From Spirochaetia bacterium (GTDB lineage Bacteria > Spirochaetota > Spirochaetia > Treponematales > Breznakiellaceae), in NCBI GenBank assembly GCA_025997795.1, contig BNVB01000109.1:1-5244 (forward strand): a stretch of 5,244 nucleotides of DNA, in the 5' to 3' direction. This document shows positions 1 to 5,146 of the stretch, one piece after another (position 1 is the first letter of the stretch; every line of letters starts with the position of its first letter). Made by a program: the position numbers and the translations under genes. Under the pieces are notes generated by a model. It ran no database searches. It was not told the DNA's origin and was given only the letters and a program-made list of their open reading frames with translations.

Positions 1-1026
1 AAAAGCATGACGGCCCGAATGTTTACCCAACAGTATCTGGTTTCTGGAGATACCTACCGATTCGGGGGTCATGATCTCATAGGTTTCCCGCTTGGTCATA
101 ACGCCGTGCTGGTGTATTCCCGCTTCGTGGACAAAGGCGTTTTCTCCCACAATGGCCTTGTTGGGTTGGACTTTGACTCCCGTTACCTGGGTAATAAGGC
201 GGCTAAGACTGTGAATTTGGGTTGTATCGATCCGGGTGTCCGCCTTGAACAGATCCTTCCGTACCCGAAGGGACATAACAATTTCTTCCAAAGATGCGTT
301 TCCCGCCCGCTCCCCTATGCCGTTGATGGTACACTCCGCCTGATCCGCTCCGGCGGCAATAGCCGAAAGGCTGTTTGCCGCCGCAAGGCCCAGGTCGTTG
401 TGGCAGTGTACCGAAAGCAGGGCCTTTTCCATGCCCGGGGTATGTTCTTTTATATAACGGATCCGTTCGCCAAATTCGCCGGGCATGGCATAACCCACTG
501 TATCGGGAAAATTTACCGTTAACGCCCCGGCTTTGATTGCAGCGCCAAAAACGCTGCACACAAAATCCGGGTCACTGCGAAAGGCATCCTCGGCAGAGAA
601 TTCCACATCGGCGCAGAATTTTTTTGCATAGGCCACCGCCCGGGCGGTTTGTTCCAGCACCTGCGCTTTGGTCATTTTAAGTTTCCATTCCATGTGGACG
701 GGGCTGGTGGCAAGAAACACATGAAGCCGGGGCTGGGCCGCTTTTTGCAAAGCTTCTCTTCCGGCATCAATATCTTTTTCCAGGGACCGGCATAATCCCG
801 CCACAGTACAGTCTTTGATGATCCCCGTTATATTCCGGACCGACTCCAGATCCCCGGGGCTGGAAGCGGGGAAACCCGCCTCGATCACATCGACGCCAAG
901 TTTTTCCAGTTTCCGGGCTACTTCAAGTTTTTCCTGGGAATTCATACTGCATCCCGGAGCCTGTTCGCCGTCCCGCAGTGTGGTATCAAAGATGATCACC
1001 CTTTTTGGTGTTTCGCCCGGTGTCAT
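1..1026 (-). CDS. leuA: 2-isopropylmalate synthase, N-terminal 342 residues (runs off left edge)
   Basis: LeuA condenses acetyl-CoA with 2-oxoisovalerate, the first committed step of leucine synthesis in the cytoplasm. Reading the minus strand from the ATG at 1026-1024 gives 342 codons without a stop. The (beta/alpha)8 catalytic barrel motifs are intact: FDTTLRDGEQAPG at residues 13-25 (D14 is the expected metal ligand), DVEFSAEDA at 140-148, the metal-binding HCHND at 207-211, NGIGERAGNASLEE at 235-248, and GIHQHG and LGKHSGRHAF at 303-308 and 333-342. The family is usually about 500-520 residues, so the C-terminal leucine-sensing domain lies outside the window. GEQAPG and the LGKHSGRHAF ending favour LeuA over citramalate or homocitrate synthase, though those relatives are not formally excluded. 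The start codon overlaps the stop of the upstream gene as ATGA and has no convincing Shine-Dalgarno of its own, so translation is probably coupled. Confidence 0.93.
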   Translation of the reverse strand, partial: MTPGETPKRVIIFDTTLRDGEQAPGCSMNSQEKLEVARKLEKLGVDVIEAGFPASSPGDLESVRNITGIIKDCTVAGLCRSLEKDIDAGREALQKAAQPRLHVFLATSPVHMEWKLKMTKAQVLEQTARAVAYAKKFCADVEFSAEDAFRSDPDFVCSVFGAAIKAGALTVNFPDTVGYAMPGEFGERIRYIKEHTPGMEKALLSVHCHNDLGLAAANSLSAIAAGADQAECTINGIGERAGNASLEEIVMSLRVRKDLFKADTRIDTTQIHSLSRLITQVTGVKVQPNKAIVGENAFVHEAGIHQHGVMTKRETYEIMTPESVGISRNQILLGKHSGRHAF

Positions 1027-2216
1027 TCTGTTTTTGTTACACACTTGCCCAAAGCCGAATCAAGGTCGGCAATAAGGTCCTGCGCGTTTTCAATGCCCGC
1101 AGAAAGCCGCATAAGCCGGTCATTAACCCCCGCAGAAAGCCGCATGGCTTCGGGAATAGCCTGGTGGGTCTGCGCCAGGGGAAAGGTCATAAGCGATTCA
1201 ACCCCGCCAAGGCTTTCTGCAAAAAGTATCAGGTTTAGGTTTTTGAGCAGCAGCGGAACATGGGCGCTTTCTTTTAGGTAAAAAGAGATCATTCCCCCGG
1301 CTCCCCTGGCCTGGGAAACGGAAAGTTCATATTGCGGATGATCCGCAAAGCCGGCATAAAAAACTTTTTCCACCTTGTTATGGCCCCGCAGCCAATGGGC
1401 AATTTTGGCGGCATTCTGTTGATGTTTTTCCATGCGCAGAGCCAGTGTTTTAATGCCCCGCAGCGTAAGCCATGCGTCAAAGGGAGCCAGGGTTGCCCCT
1501 TCGCTTTTCTGAATGTTCCGCAGGGCCTGTCCGGCGGCTTCATCAGAATGGACAATAAACCCCGAAAGGGTATCGTTGTGTCCCGCCAGGTATTTGGTTC
1601 CGCTGTGAACAACAATGTCCGCACCCAAATCCAGGGGATTCTGGAACCAGGGGGAAAGAAAGGTATTGTCCACAATCAAGCGCCCGTTAAACTGGTGTAT
1701 CAGATCGGCACAGCGGCGGATATCGCTTACCTTCATCATGGGATTGGAAGGGGTCTCAATAAAAAGCGCTTTTGTTTCGCTCCGTACACTTTTTTCTACA
1801 AGGGAAAAATCGCTGGTGTCGATCCAGGAAAACGAATAACCGTAGTGTTCATAATAATCGTTAAAGAGCCTGTAGGTTCCGCCATAGAGATCCTCGGAAA
1901 CAATAATATGGCTGCCGGGTTTAAAAATTTTGATCAGCGCAGAGATGGCCCCCATGCCGCTGGCAAAGGCAAGGCAGTCTTTGCCGTGTTCAAGCTGGGC
2001 CAGGGTTTTTTCCAGTTCTGTCCTGGTGGGGTTAACTACTCTGCTATAGTCAAAGCCGGTACTTTCCCCCAGGCCGGGGTGACGGAAGGTAGAACTTTGG
2101 TAAATCGGCGTGCTTATTGCCCCGGTAAGCGGATCAAAGGGAGTAAGCCCATGCACCACGGCGCTTTCCATGGAAAGCCCGCCGGAAAAACTGCTGTTAC
2201 CCGTATCTTTAGTCAT
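1023..2216 (-). CDS. PLP-dependent cystathionine gamma-synthase / gamma-lyase family enzyme
   Basis: This 397-residue protein belongs to the Cys/Met metabolism PLP family (fold type I) and should be a cytoplasmic enzyme of transsulfuration or methionine synthesis. The Schiff-base lysine is K208 in HSGTKYLAGHND (204-215), and D183 in VDNTF should contact the pyridine nitrogen. Y57/R59 in DYSR, Y111 and R116 in DLYGGTYR, E334/S335 in ESLGGVESL and R370 match, with a constant offset of about ten, the known active-site residues of E. coli cystathionine gamma-synthase. The position that is Cys in methionine gamma-lyases is G113, arguing against that activity. Synthase and gamma-lyase cannot be told apart by eye, so no symbol is given. 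The ATG at 2216 is preceded by AGGAA at suitable spacing; M16 is a weaker alternative start. It overlaps leuA by four bases and is probably the first gene of a shared transcript. Confidence 0.92.
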   Translation of the reverse strand: MTKDTGNSSFSGGLSMESAVVHGLTPFDPLTGAISTPIYQSSTFRHPGLGESTGFDYSRVVNPTRTELEKTLAQLEHGKDCLAFASGMGAISALIKIFKPGSHIIVSEDLYGGTYRLFNDYYEHYGYSFSWIDTSDFSLVEKSVRSETKALFIETPSNPMMKVSDIRRCADLIHQFNGRLIVDNTFLSPWFQNPLDLGADIVVHSGTKYLAGHNDTLSGFIVHSDEAAGQALRNIQKSEGATLAPFDAWLTLRGIKTLALRMEKHQQNAAKIAHWLRGHNKVEKVFYAGFADHPQYELSVSQARGAGGMISFYLKESAHVPLLLKNLNLILFAESLGGVESLMTFPLAQTHQAIPEAMRLSAGVNDRLMRLSAGIENAQDLIADLDSALGKCVTKTE

Positions 2217-2235
2217 AGTTCCTAAACTAGACGGA

Positions 2236-2262
2236 TTTGTACAAAATGTCTATGCTTCATAG
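2236..2262. promoter_or_regulatory. Paired palindromes in divergent intergenic region (operator candidate)
   Basis: The 77-bp gap between the divergent cystathionine-enzyme and nitroreductase-like genes holds a perfect 10-bp palindrome, TTTGTACAAA (2236-2245), and a second inverted repeat, CTATG-CTT-CATAG (2250-2262). TAGACG occurs as a direct repeat at 2228-2233 and 2264-2269. Symmetric sites between divergent starts are typical of regulator binding, but the sequences are short and AT-rich and no regulator is encoded nearby. The gap is too short for a SAM or T-box riboswitch. Confidence 0.35.
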
Positions 2263-2265
2263 TTA
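2237..2265 (+). promoter_or_regulatory. Possible promoter of the nitroreductase-like gene
   Basis: TTGTAC (2237-2242) and TAGTTA (2260-2265) are separated by 17 bp and would start transcription near 2272, just before the Shine-Dalgarno at 2284-2288. Both hexamers match the sigma70 consensus only partly. The -35 lies inside the TTTGTACAAA palindrome, so a bound regulator would block it. Confidence 0.3.
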
Positions 2266-2293
2266 GACGTTGAAAAAAAAGATAGGAGTTATC

Positions 2294-2857
2294 ATGAAAA
2301 AAATACTGTTTTTTGTTTGTATTGTATCACTGGCGGGAATAGCGGGGCTTGGCGCCCAGGAAAATGCCGCCGTTAAGGCGATTATCAATCACTATGCGGC
2401 ACGGAACTTTTTTTCCGGCGCGGTGAATCAAGCGGACCTGGATCTGATCCTCCAGGCGGCAATCCATTCCCCCAGCGCCGCCAACCGCCAGCCCTGGCAT
2501 TTTACCGTGGTGCAGAACATGGACTTGGCCCGGCGGATTATCCCCAATATAAGCGACGGCAATGTGCTTATTGTTATTTCTGCCCCCGGTGACGGCAAAA
2601 CCAACGGCGGCCAGATCCTGGACTGCGGCCTGGCGGCCCAAAGTGTGTACCTTGCCGCCCAGGCGCTGGGACTCGGTTCCCGAATTTATACGGGTCCGGT
2701 GGACGGCGTAAACAGCCAGTTAAAACCGGCATTAAGCCTTCCTTCGGGCCACAGTGTGGTGGTCATTGTACGGATAGGCAGGGTCCAGCCCATAGACGCA
2801 GTCAGCGCCGCTTCGGCCCGGAATTCCCTGGACAAGCTGGTAAGCTACAAAAAGTAG
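2294..2857 (+). CDS. Exported nitroreductase-like (FMN oxidoreductase fold) protein
   Basis: This 187-residue protein starts at the ATG at 2294, preceded by AGGAG at 2284-2288; the in-frame TTG at 2270 lies upstream of that site and is unlikely to be used. Residues 1-21 form a Sec signal peptide (MKK, then a hydrophobic stretch ending GLGA|QEN) with no lipobox Cys in place, so the product should be periplasmic. The mature part has nitroreductase-family landmarks: AAIHSPSAANRQPWHF at 55-70, a GLAAQSVYLAAQALGLGS helix region at 112-129, and a terminal beta strand GHSVVVIVRIGR at 152-163. The family usually has an RRSxRxF-like motif near the start that binds FMN phosphate; here the equivalent is HYAARNF (33-39), so the first Arg and the Ser are missing. 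FMN or nitro-substrate activity is therefore uncertain. The gene is probably monocistronic. Confidence 0.82.
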   Translation: MKKILFFVCIVSLAGIAGLGAQENAAVKAIINHYAARNFFSGAVNQADLDLILQAAIHSPSAANRQPWHFTVVQNMDLARRIIPNISDGNVLIVISAPGDGKTNGGQILDCGLAAQSVYLAAQALGLGSRIYTGPVDGVNSQLKPALSLPSGHSVVVIVRIGRVQPIDAVSAASARNSLDKLVSYKK

Positions 2858-2904
2858 CTGTTCCATAAATAGCCGCAACCCCGCCGCGAACAGCAGGGGC
2901 GTTG

Positions 2905-2956
2905 GTCTGTCCACAAAGTAAGACCGGACTTTAGCCGCACTCCTTTGTGGACAGAC
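2905..2956. terminator. 14-bp perfect inverted repeat between convergent genes (possible bidirectional terminator)
   Basis: GTCTGTCCACAAAG (2905-2918) and its exact reverse complement CTTTGTGGACAGAC (2943-2956) are separated by 24 nt. The repeat sits in the 117-bp gap where the nitroreductase-like gene and the lipoprotein gene converge, a usual place for a shared terminator. There is no T-run on either side, so it is not a classical intrinsic terminator. It could instead be a recombination or dispersed-repeat remnant. Confidence 0.45.
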
Positions 2957-2970
2957 ACTTACCTGCTTAG

Positions 2971-2986
2971 CGCGCTAAAAAGCGCG
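2971..2986 (-). other. Short GC-rich hairpin at the lipoprotein gene 3' end
   Basis: CGCGCT and AGCGCG form a perfect 6-bp stem with a 4-nt loop. The hairpin covers the last codons and the TAG stop of the lipoprotein gene. It may protect the 3' end or help termination together with the larger repeat at 2905-2956. No U-tract follows. Confidence 0.25.
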
Positions 2987-3823
2987 GACAGGACGGACAA
3001 GGTAGGTATGTTCCTTTGAGGAGTCCACCTGAACGTTGATCCAATTGCCATTAGACAGAAACCATGCGCAAAAAGGATGGGCCGTAAGCTCCGACGAGGA
3101 CCAGAAATCCCCACTTAGACCGCCTATATTTTCGTACAGCTTGTTCAGTTCATCCTTGCTGGGGAGGAACCAGTCGTTTTTGCTGTAGGGGGCGGGACTG
3201 ATGTAATTCCTGCAGGCCAGTGCCGCAGGGGGCCCCACAGTGTCAGCCGCCAGTATCGCCGCGGTATTGGCATAACCCGTCCCGATGGCGGTTGCTTGCG
3301 CAGCCCCTACTGGTGTTATGGCCCAGTTCTTCCAGTTAGGCTCGGAACCCCACATAAAGGTTCCGCTTATATCCGCCGGAGCCGCTTCCAGGTACTTGCA
3401 GGGTTTGCTATTTGAGGTAAAAGTATTTGGCCCATAGAAAATTATCCCGCCGCCCGGGCCGGTTTCGCCAATGGCATAGGGAGTGTTATACACCCTAACG
3501 GTTTTCGGGGCGCTTTCAACGCCGCTTTTAGTGATTTTAACGGTTATGGTTCCTGCTGTGTTTACGGTGATGTCAAGGGCATTGCCGTTCAAGCCCCCTT
3601 TGGTAACATTGCCGGTTCCATTGGTCAGGGTGATGTCCTCTGGCATTAACGTACTGAGGGCAGGAACAAAGGTAAAGATCAGTTTGGCGGTAGGGCCGTC
3701 TGTACCGCGGTCCGGTGTAATAGTGTAGGTGATGTCGCTTGGCTCGCCTACGCCGCAGGACAGAACCGCAAACAGCATTACTGTAAAAACCGCTCCCGTT
3801 AAAAAGTGTACTTTCTTTTTCAT
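2975..3823 (-). CDS. Surface lipoprotein with Ig-like segment and DUF1566-like C-terminal domain
   Basis: The 282-residue product has a lysine-rich start, a hydrophobic segment (7-22) and the lipobox-like VLSC ending at C23, a relaxed form typical of spirochaetes, so it is probably a lipid-anchored envelope protein. Residues about 31-111 look like an Ig-like beta domain (TITPDRGTDGPTAKLIFTF, then MPEDITL, then GTITVKI). Residues about 116-282 resemble DUF1566/Lcl-type C-type-lectin-fold domains: ETGPGGGIIFY (120-130), KYLEAAPAD (143-151), DWFLPSKDELNKLY (217-230), FWSSSE (240-245), AWFLSNGNW (253-261) and the closing YLVRPVRAF (274-282). The ligand is unknown. GAGGAG lies about seven bases before the ATG at 3823, a strong ribosome site. 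The likely promoter is about 320 bp upstream at 4146-4174, leaving a long leader with a CT tract and hairpins. Confidence 0.87.
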   Translation of the reverse strand: MKKKVHFLTGAVFTVMLFAVLSCGVGEPSDITYTITPDRGTDGPTAKLIFTFVPALSTLMPEDITLTNGTGNVTKGGLNGNALDITVNTAGTITVKITKSGVESAPKTVRVYNTPYAIGETGPGGGIIFYGPNTFTSNSKPCKYLEAAPADISGTFMWGSEPNWKNWAITPVGAAQATAIGTGYANTAAILAADTVGPPAALACRNYISPAPYSKNDWFLPSKDELNKLYENIGGLSGDFWSSSELTAHPFCAWFLSNGNWINVQVDSSKEHTYLVRPVRAF

Positions 3824-3847
3824 TTCTTTACTCCTCTATAAATTTTT

Positions 3848-3863
3848 CCCTGCCATGACAGGG
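3848..3863 (-). promoter_or_regulatory. Leader hairpin just upstream of the lipoprotein ribosome site
   Basis: CCCTG (3848-3852) and CAGGG (3859-3863) pair around CCATGA; the inner CATG can also pair, making a 16-nt palindrome with one mismatched pair. On the minus strand it is followed by an A-rich stretch and then the GAGGAG ribosome site. It could affect translation start or be an operator. Confidence 0.35.
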
Positions 3864-3890
3864 TTTGAGACAAAAAGGGTTGAGTGGAAA

Positions 3891-4003
3891 GGGTTCCTCT
3901 TTAGAGGAACCCGGGGTTCTGGCTTTAGCGGACAGCCGGGGTTCCTCTTTAGAGGAAAAGGTTTCCACTTTAGTGGAAACCAGGGTTCCGTCAGACAAGA
4001 CGG
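3891..4003. repeat. Array of about five palindromic units, most centred on CTTTAG
   Basis: Five units of about 21-25 bp follow each other. Unit 1 (3891-3912) has 10-bp arms GGGTTCCTCT/AGAGGAACCC around TT. Unit 2 (3914-3937) is degenerate but keeps GGCTTTAGC. Unit 3 (3942-3957) has 7-bp arms TTCCTCT/AGAGGAA. Unit 4 (3960-3981) has 10-bp arms GGTTTCCACT/AGTGGAAACC around TT. Unit 5 (3983-4003) keeps GGGTTCC but has a CCGTC/GACGG stem with a 6-nt loop. A half unit (GAGTGGAAAGGG) precedes unit 1. CCTCT/AGAGG in units 1 and 3 becomes CCACT/AGTGG in unit 4, a paired change that keeps the symmetry. The array lies in the presumed leader of the lipoprotein gene. No spacers of CRISPR type are present. 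Confidence 0.8.
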
Positions 4004-4063
4004 TATTGAGCCAGAGAAATTTATGGGCAAGTTCAGTGGGAAAAGAATTTTTGTTAAGGGATA

Positions 4064-4107
<44 letters not shown>

Positions 4108-4145
4108 AATTTTCGTGCCAAGTTACGGACTTTCTCATAAATTTA

Positions 4146-4174
4146 ATGTTAATTTATGAAAAAAGATATGTCAA
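4146..4174 (-). promoter_or_regulatory. Predicted sigma70-type promoter of the lipoprotein gene
   Basis: On the minus strand TTGACA (4174-4169, perfect consensus) is followed by a 17-bp spacer and TAACAT (4151-4146, four of six). Transcription would start near 4139, about 315 nt before the lipoprotein ATG. An inverted repeat CAAGG/CCTTG (4172-4187) overlaps the -35 box and may be an operator. No other convincing promoter was seen nearer the gene. Confidence 0.55.
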
Positions 4175-4225
4175 GGGTTTTTCCTTGCTATAAGGGCAAA
4201 TTCGTGTTATTTTGTTGGGAAATGT

Positions 4226-4250
4226 ATTTGCACAGGGAATGAGTGCAAAT
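4226..4250. promoter_or_regulatory. ATTTGCAC/GTGCAAAT inverted repeat (operator candidate)
   Basis: Perfect 8-bp arms ATTTGCAC (4226-4233) and GTGCAAAT (4243-4250) flank a 9-nt spacer, about 205 bp before vapB. The same TTTGCAC word recurs at 4343-4349. No gene was found in 4188-4455, so this is part of a regulatory or relic stretch. Confidence 0.35.
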
Positions 4251-4281
4251 CTCGAGGGGATTAAGATTTTTTAACCGCGAT

Positions 4282-4296
4282 GGCGCCAAAGGCGAC
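4282..4296 (+). repeat. Left copy of 15-bp inverted repeat flanking vapBC
   Basis: GGCGCCAAAGGCGAC here is the exact reverse complement of 5118-5132. It continues inward into a purine-rich stretch (4297-4320) that loosely resembles the complement of the inner flank of the right copy. The repeat can itself fold (CGCC-AAA-GGCG). It stands out as GC-rich inside AT-rich DNA. Confidence 0.7.
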
Positions 4297-4321
4297 GAAG
4301 GGGAAGAGGAAGAGAAAGTGG

Positions 4322-4349
4322 TAACAATCTTGTTATGTGCAGTTTGCAC
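4322..4349. promoter_or_regulatory. Two adjacent inverted repeats upstream of the vapB promoter
   Basis: TAACAA-TC-TTGTTA (4322-4335) is followed directly by GTGCA-GTT-TGCAC (4337-4349). They lie about 60 bp before the vapB -35 box. They might be sites for the VapBC complex or another regulator, but their role cannot be deduced from sequence alone. Confidence 0.3.
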
Positions 4350-4406
4350 CAAAAGTGTATGAAAAAGTATGCATATAAAATAATAAAAGAATATGTAAAA
4401 AAATAC

Positions 4407-4436
4407 TTGACAATGCATAAAAAAATGTGGTATTAT
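4407..4436 (+). promoter_or_regulatory. Strong promoter of the vapBC operon
   Basis: TTGACA (4407-4412, perfect consensus) and TATTAT (4431-4436) are separated by 18 bp, and TG at 4428-4429 gives an extended -10. Transcription would start near 4443, leaving a leader of only about 13 nt that carries the AAGAGG ribosome site (4443-4448). An ATTATA/TATAAT inverted repeat (4432-4437 and 4452-4457) spans the -10 and the vapB start, a plausible autorepression site. ATGCAT occurs in the spacer and again at 4369-4374. Confidence 0.75.
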
Positions 4437-4455
4437 ATGATTAAGAGGTTTTATA

Positions 4456-4647
4456 ATGAGAACAACTTTAGAATTACCCGATACTTTGCTTAATGAAGCA
4501 ATGTCTTTGACAAATATGTCCACAAAAACCGCATTAATTAAATACGCATTGGAGAATATTATCCAACGAGAAAAGATAAAAGAATTGGTAAATTATTTTG
4601 GGAAAGTAAATTTAGATATAGATCTTAATAAAATGAGGAAAAGATGA
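4456..4647 (+). CDS. vapB: VapB-type antitoxin (ribbon-helix-helix)
   Basis: This 63-residue protein fits the type II antitoxin VapB family. Residues 1-7 (MRTTLEL) form the DNA-binding beta strand, 8-19 and 23-36 the two helices of a ribbon-helix-helix fold, and 37-63 a basic tail ending in GKVNLDIDLNKMRKR, where family members wrap around the toxin and block its active site. It should neutralise VapC and, as a dimer or with VapC, repress its own promoter. AAGAGG lies seven bases before the ATG at 4456. The stop TGA overlaps the vapC ATG as ATGA, so the two are translated together. The gene is much more AT-rich than the biosynthetic genes in the left part of the window, which suggests horizontal transfer. 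Confidence 0.88.
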   Translation: MRTTLELPDTLLNEAMSLTNMSTKTALIKYALENIIQREKIKELVNYFGKVNLDIDLNKMRKR

Positions 4648-5036
4648 ATAATATTTTTGTTGATTCTTCAGCATGGATTGAATACTTTAAGGGGAATAAG
4701 GATTATGAATTTCTCAAAAATCTCATTGTGAATAATACAATATGTACAAATGATATAATTTTGACAGAGTTATTACCATCAATTATTCATAGAAAGGAGG
4801 TTCATTTGGCAGAATTATTAAACAGTTTAAGAAAATATATTTTATTGATAGACTGGCAAGACATACGAAATATTCAAATATCAAATTTAAAACATGGAAA
4901 TAATCATATTGGGGTAGCTGATATAATTATAGTACAAAATTGTATTCAGAATAATTTGAAAATAATATCGCATGATAATCATTTTAGAGCAATGGAAAAA
5001 TATATTCCATTGGAATTCTATAAATTATTTTACTAG
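4644..5036 (+). CDS. vapC: VapC-type toxin, PIN-domain ribonuclease
   Basis: This 130-residue protein has the usual size of a VapC toxin, a Mg-dependent PIN-domain RNase that cuts tRNA, rRNA or other RNA and arrests translation when the antitoxin is lost. The acidic metal-binding residues are all present: D7 in FVDSSAWIEYF, E42 in ILTELLPS, D93 in GVADIIIVQNC and D111 in ISHDNHF. It is therefore likely active, and its target cannot be predicted. The fourth motif is ISHDNHF instead of the commoner T-x-D form. Translation begins at the ATG at 4644, overlapping the vapB stop by four bases, with GAGGA at 4635-4639 as its own ribosome site. Its strong AT bias matches vapB and contrasts with the leuA region. 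Confidence 0.9.
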   Translation: MNNIFVDSSAWIEYFKGNKDYEFLKNLIVNNTICTNDIILTELLPSIIHRKEVHLAELLNSLRKYILLIDWQDIRNIQISNLKHGNNHIGVADIIIVQNCIQNNLKIISHDNHFRAMEKYIPLEFYKLFY

Positions 5037-5079
5037 CATTTCCATAATAAAATCGTTACCCCTTACTAAGGCGTGCAAA

Positions 5080-5113
5080 GGGGGAAAGAAGGGTCCACAA
5101 CTTTCTTTCCTTC
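5080..5113. terminator. Hairpin after vapC (possible terminator)
   Basis: GGAAAGAA (5083-5090) pairs with TTCTTTCC (5103-5110), extendable with G-U pairs to about 5080-5113, with a loop of about 12 nt. A pyrimidine-rich stretch follows, but no clean T-run. It lies between vapC and the minus-strand partial frame at the right edge and could end either transcript. Confidence 0.35.
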
Positions 5114-5117
5114 CTTG

Positions 5118-5132
5118 GTCGCCTTTGGCGCC
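5118..5132 (-). repeat. Right copy of 15-bp inverted repeat flanking vapBC
   Basis: GTCGCCTTTGGCGCC here is the exact reverse complement of 4282-4296. Its inner side (5101-5117) is pyrimidine-rich, mirroring the purine-rich inner flank of the left copy. No flanking target-site duplication was found by eye, so transposition is not shown. Confidence 0.7.
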
Positions 5133-5146
5133 TCCTATGTTATTTG

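Noticed and set aside
7..522. 171-codon plus-strand frame
   Set aside because: It is antisense to leuA, whose motifs are intact along the whole stretch.
1023..2216. Methionine gamma-lyase identity
   Set aside because: The characteristic active-site Cys is replaced by G113 in LYGGTY.
1332..2225. 297-codon open frame on the plus strand
   Set aside because: It is exactly antisense to the cystathionine-family gene, whose active-site motifs are complete; the plus-strand product has no recognisable domain.
2270..2293. TTG start adding eight residues to the nitroreductase-like protein
   Set aside because: The AGGAG site at 2284-2288 fits the ATG at 2294 and lies downstream of the TTG; the ATG start also gives a normal signal peptide.
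3891..4003. CRISPR array
   Set aside because: The units are palindromes that abut each other with no unique spacers of constant length, and no cas gene is present.
4188..4523. 111-codon minus-strand frame before and over the vapB start
   Set aside because: It runs through the vapBC promoter and the start of vapB in antisense, and its composition follows from AT-rich DNA.
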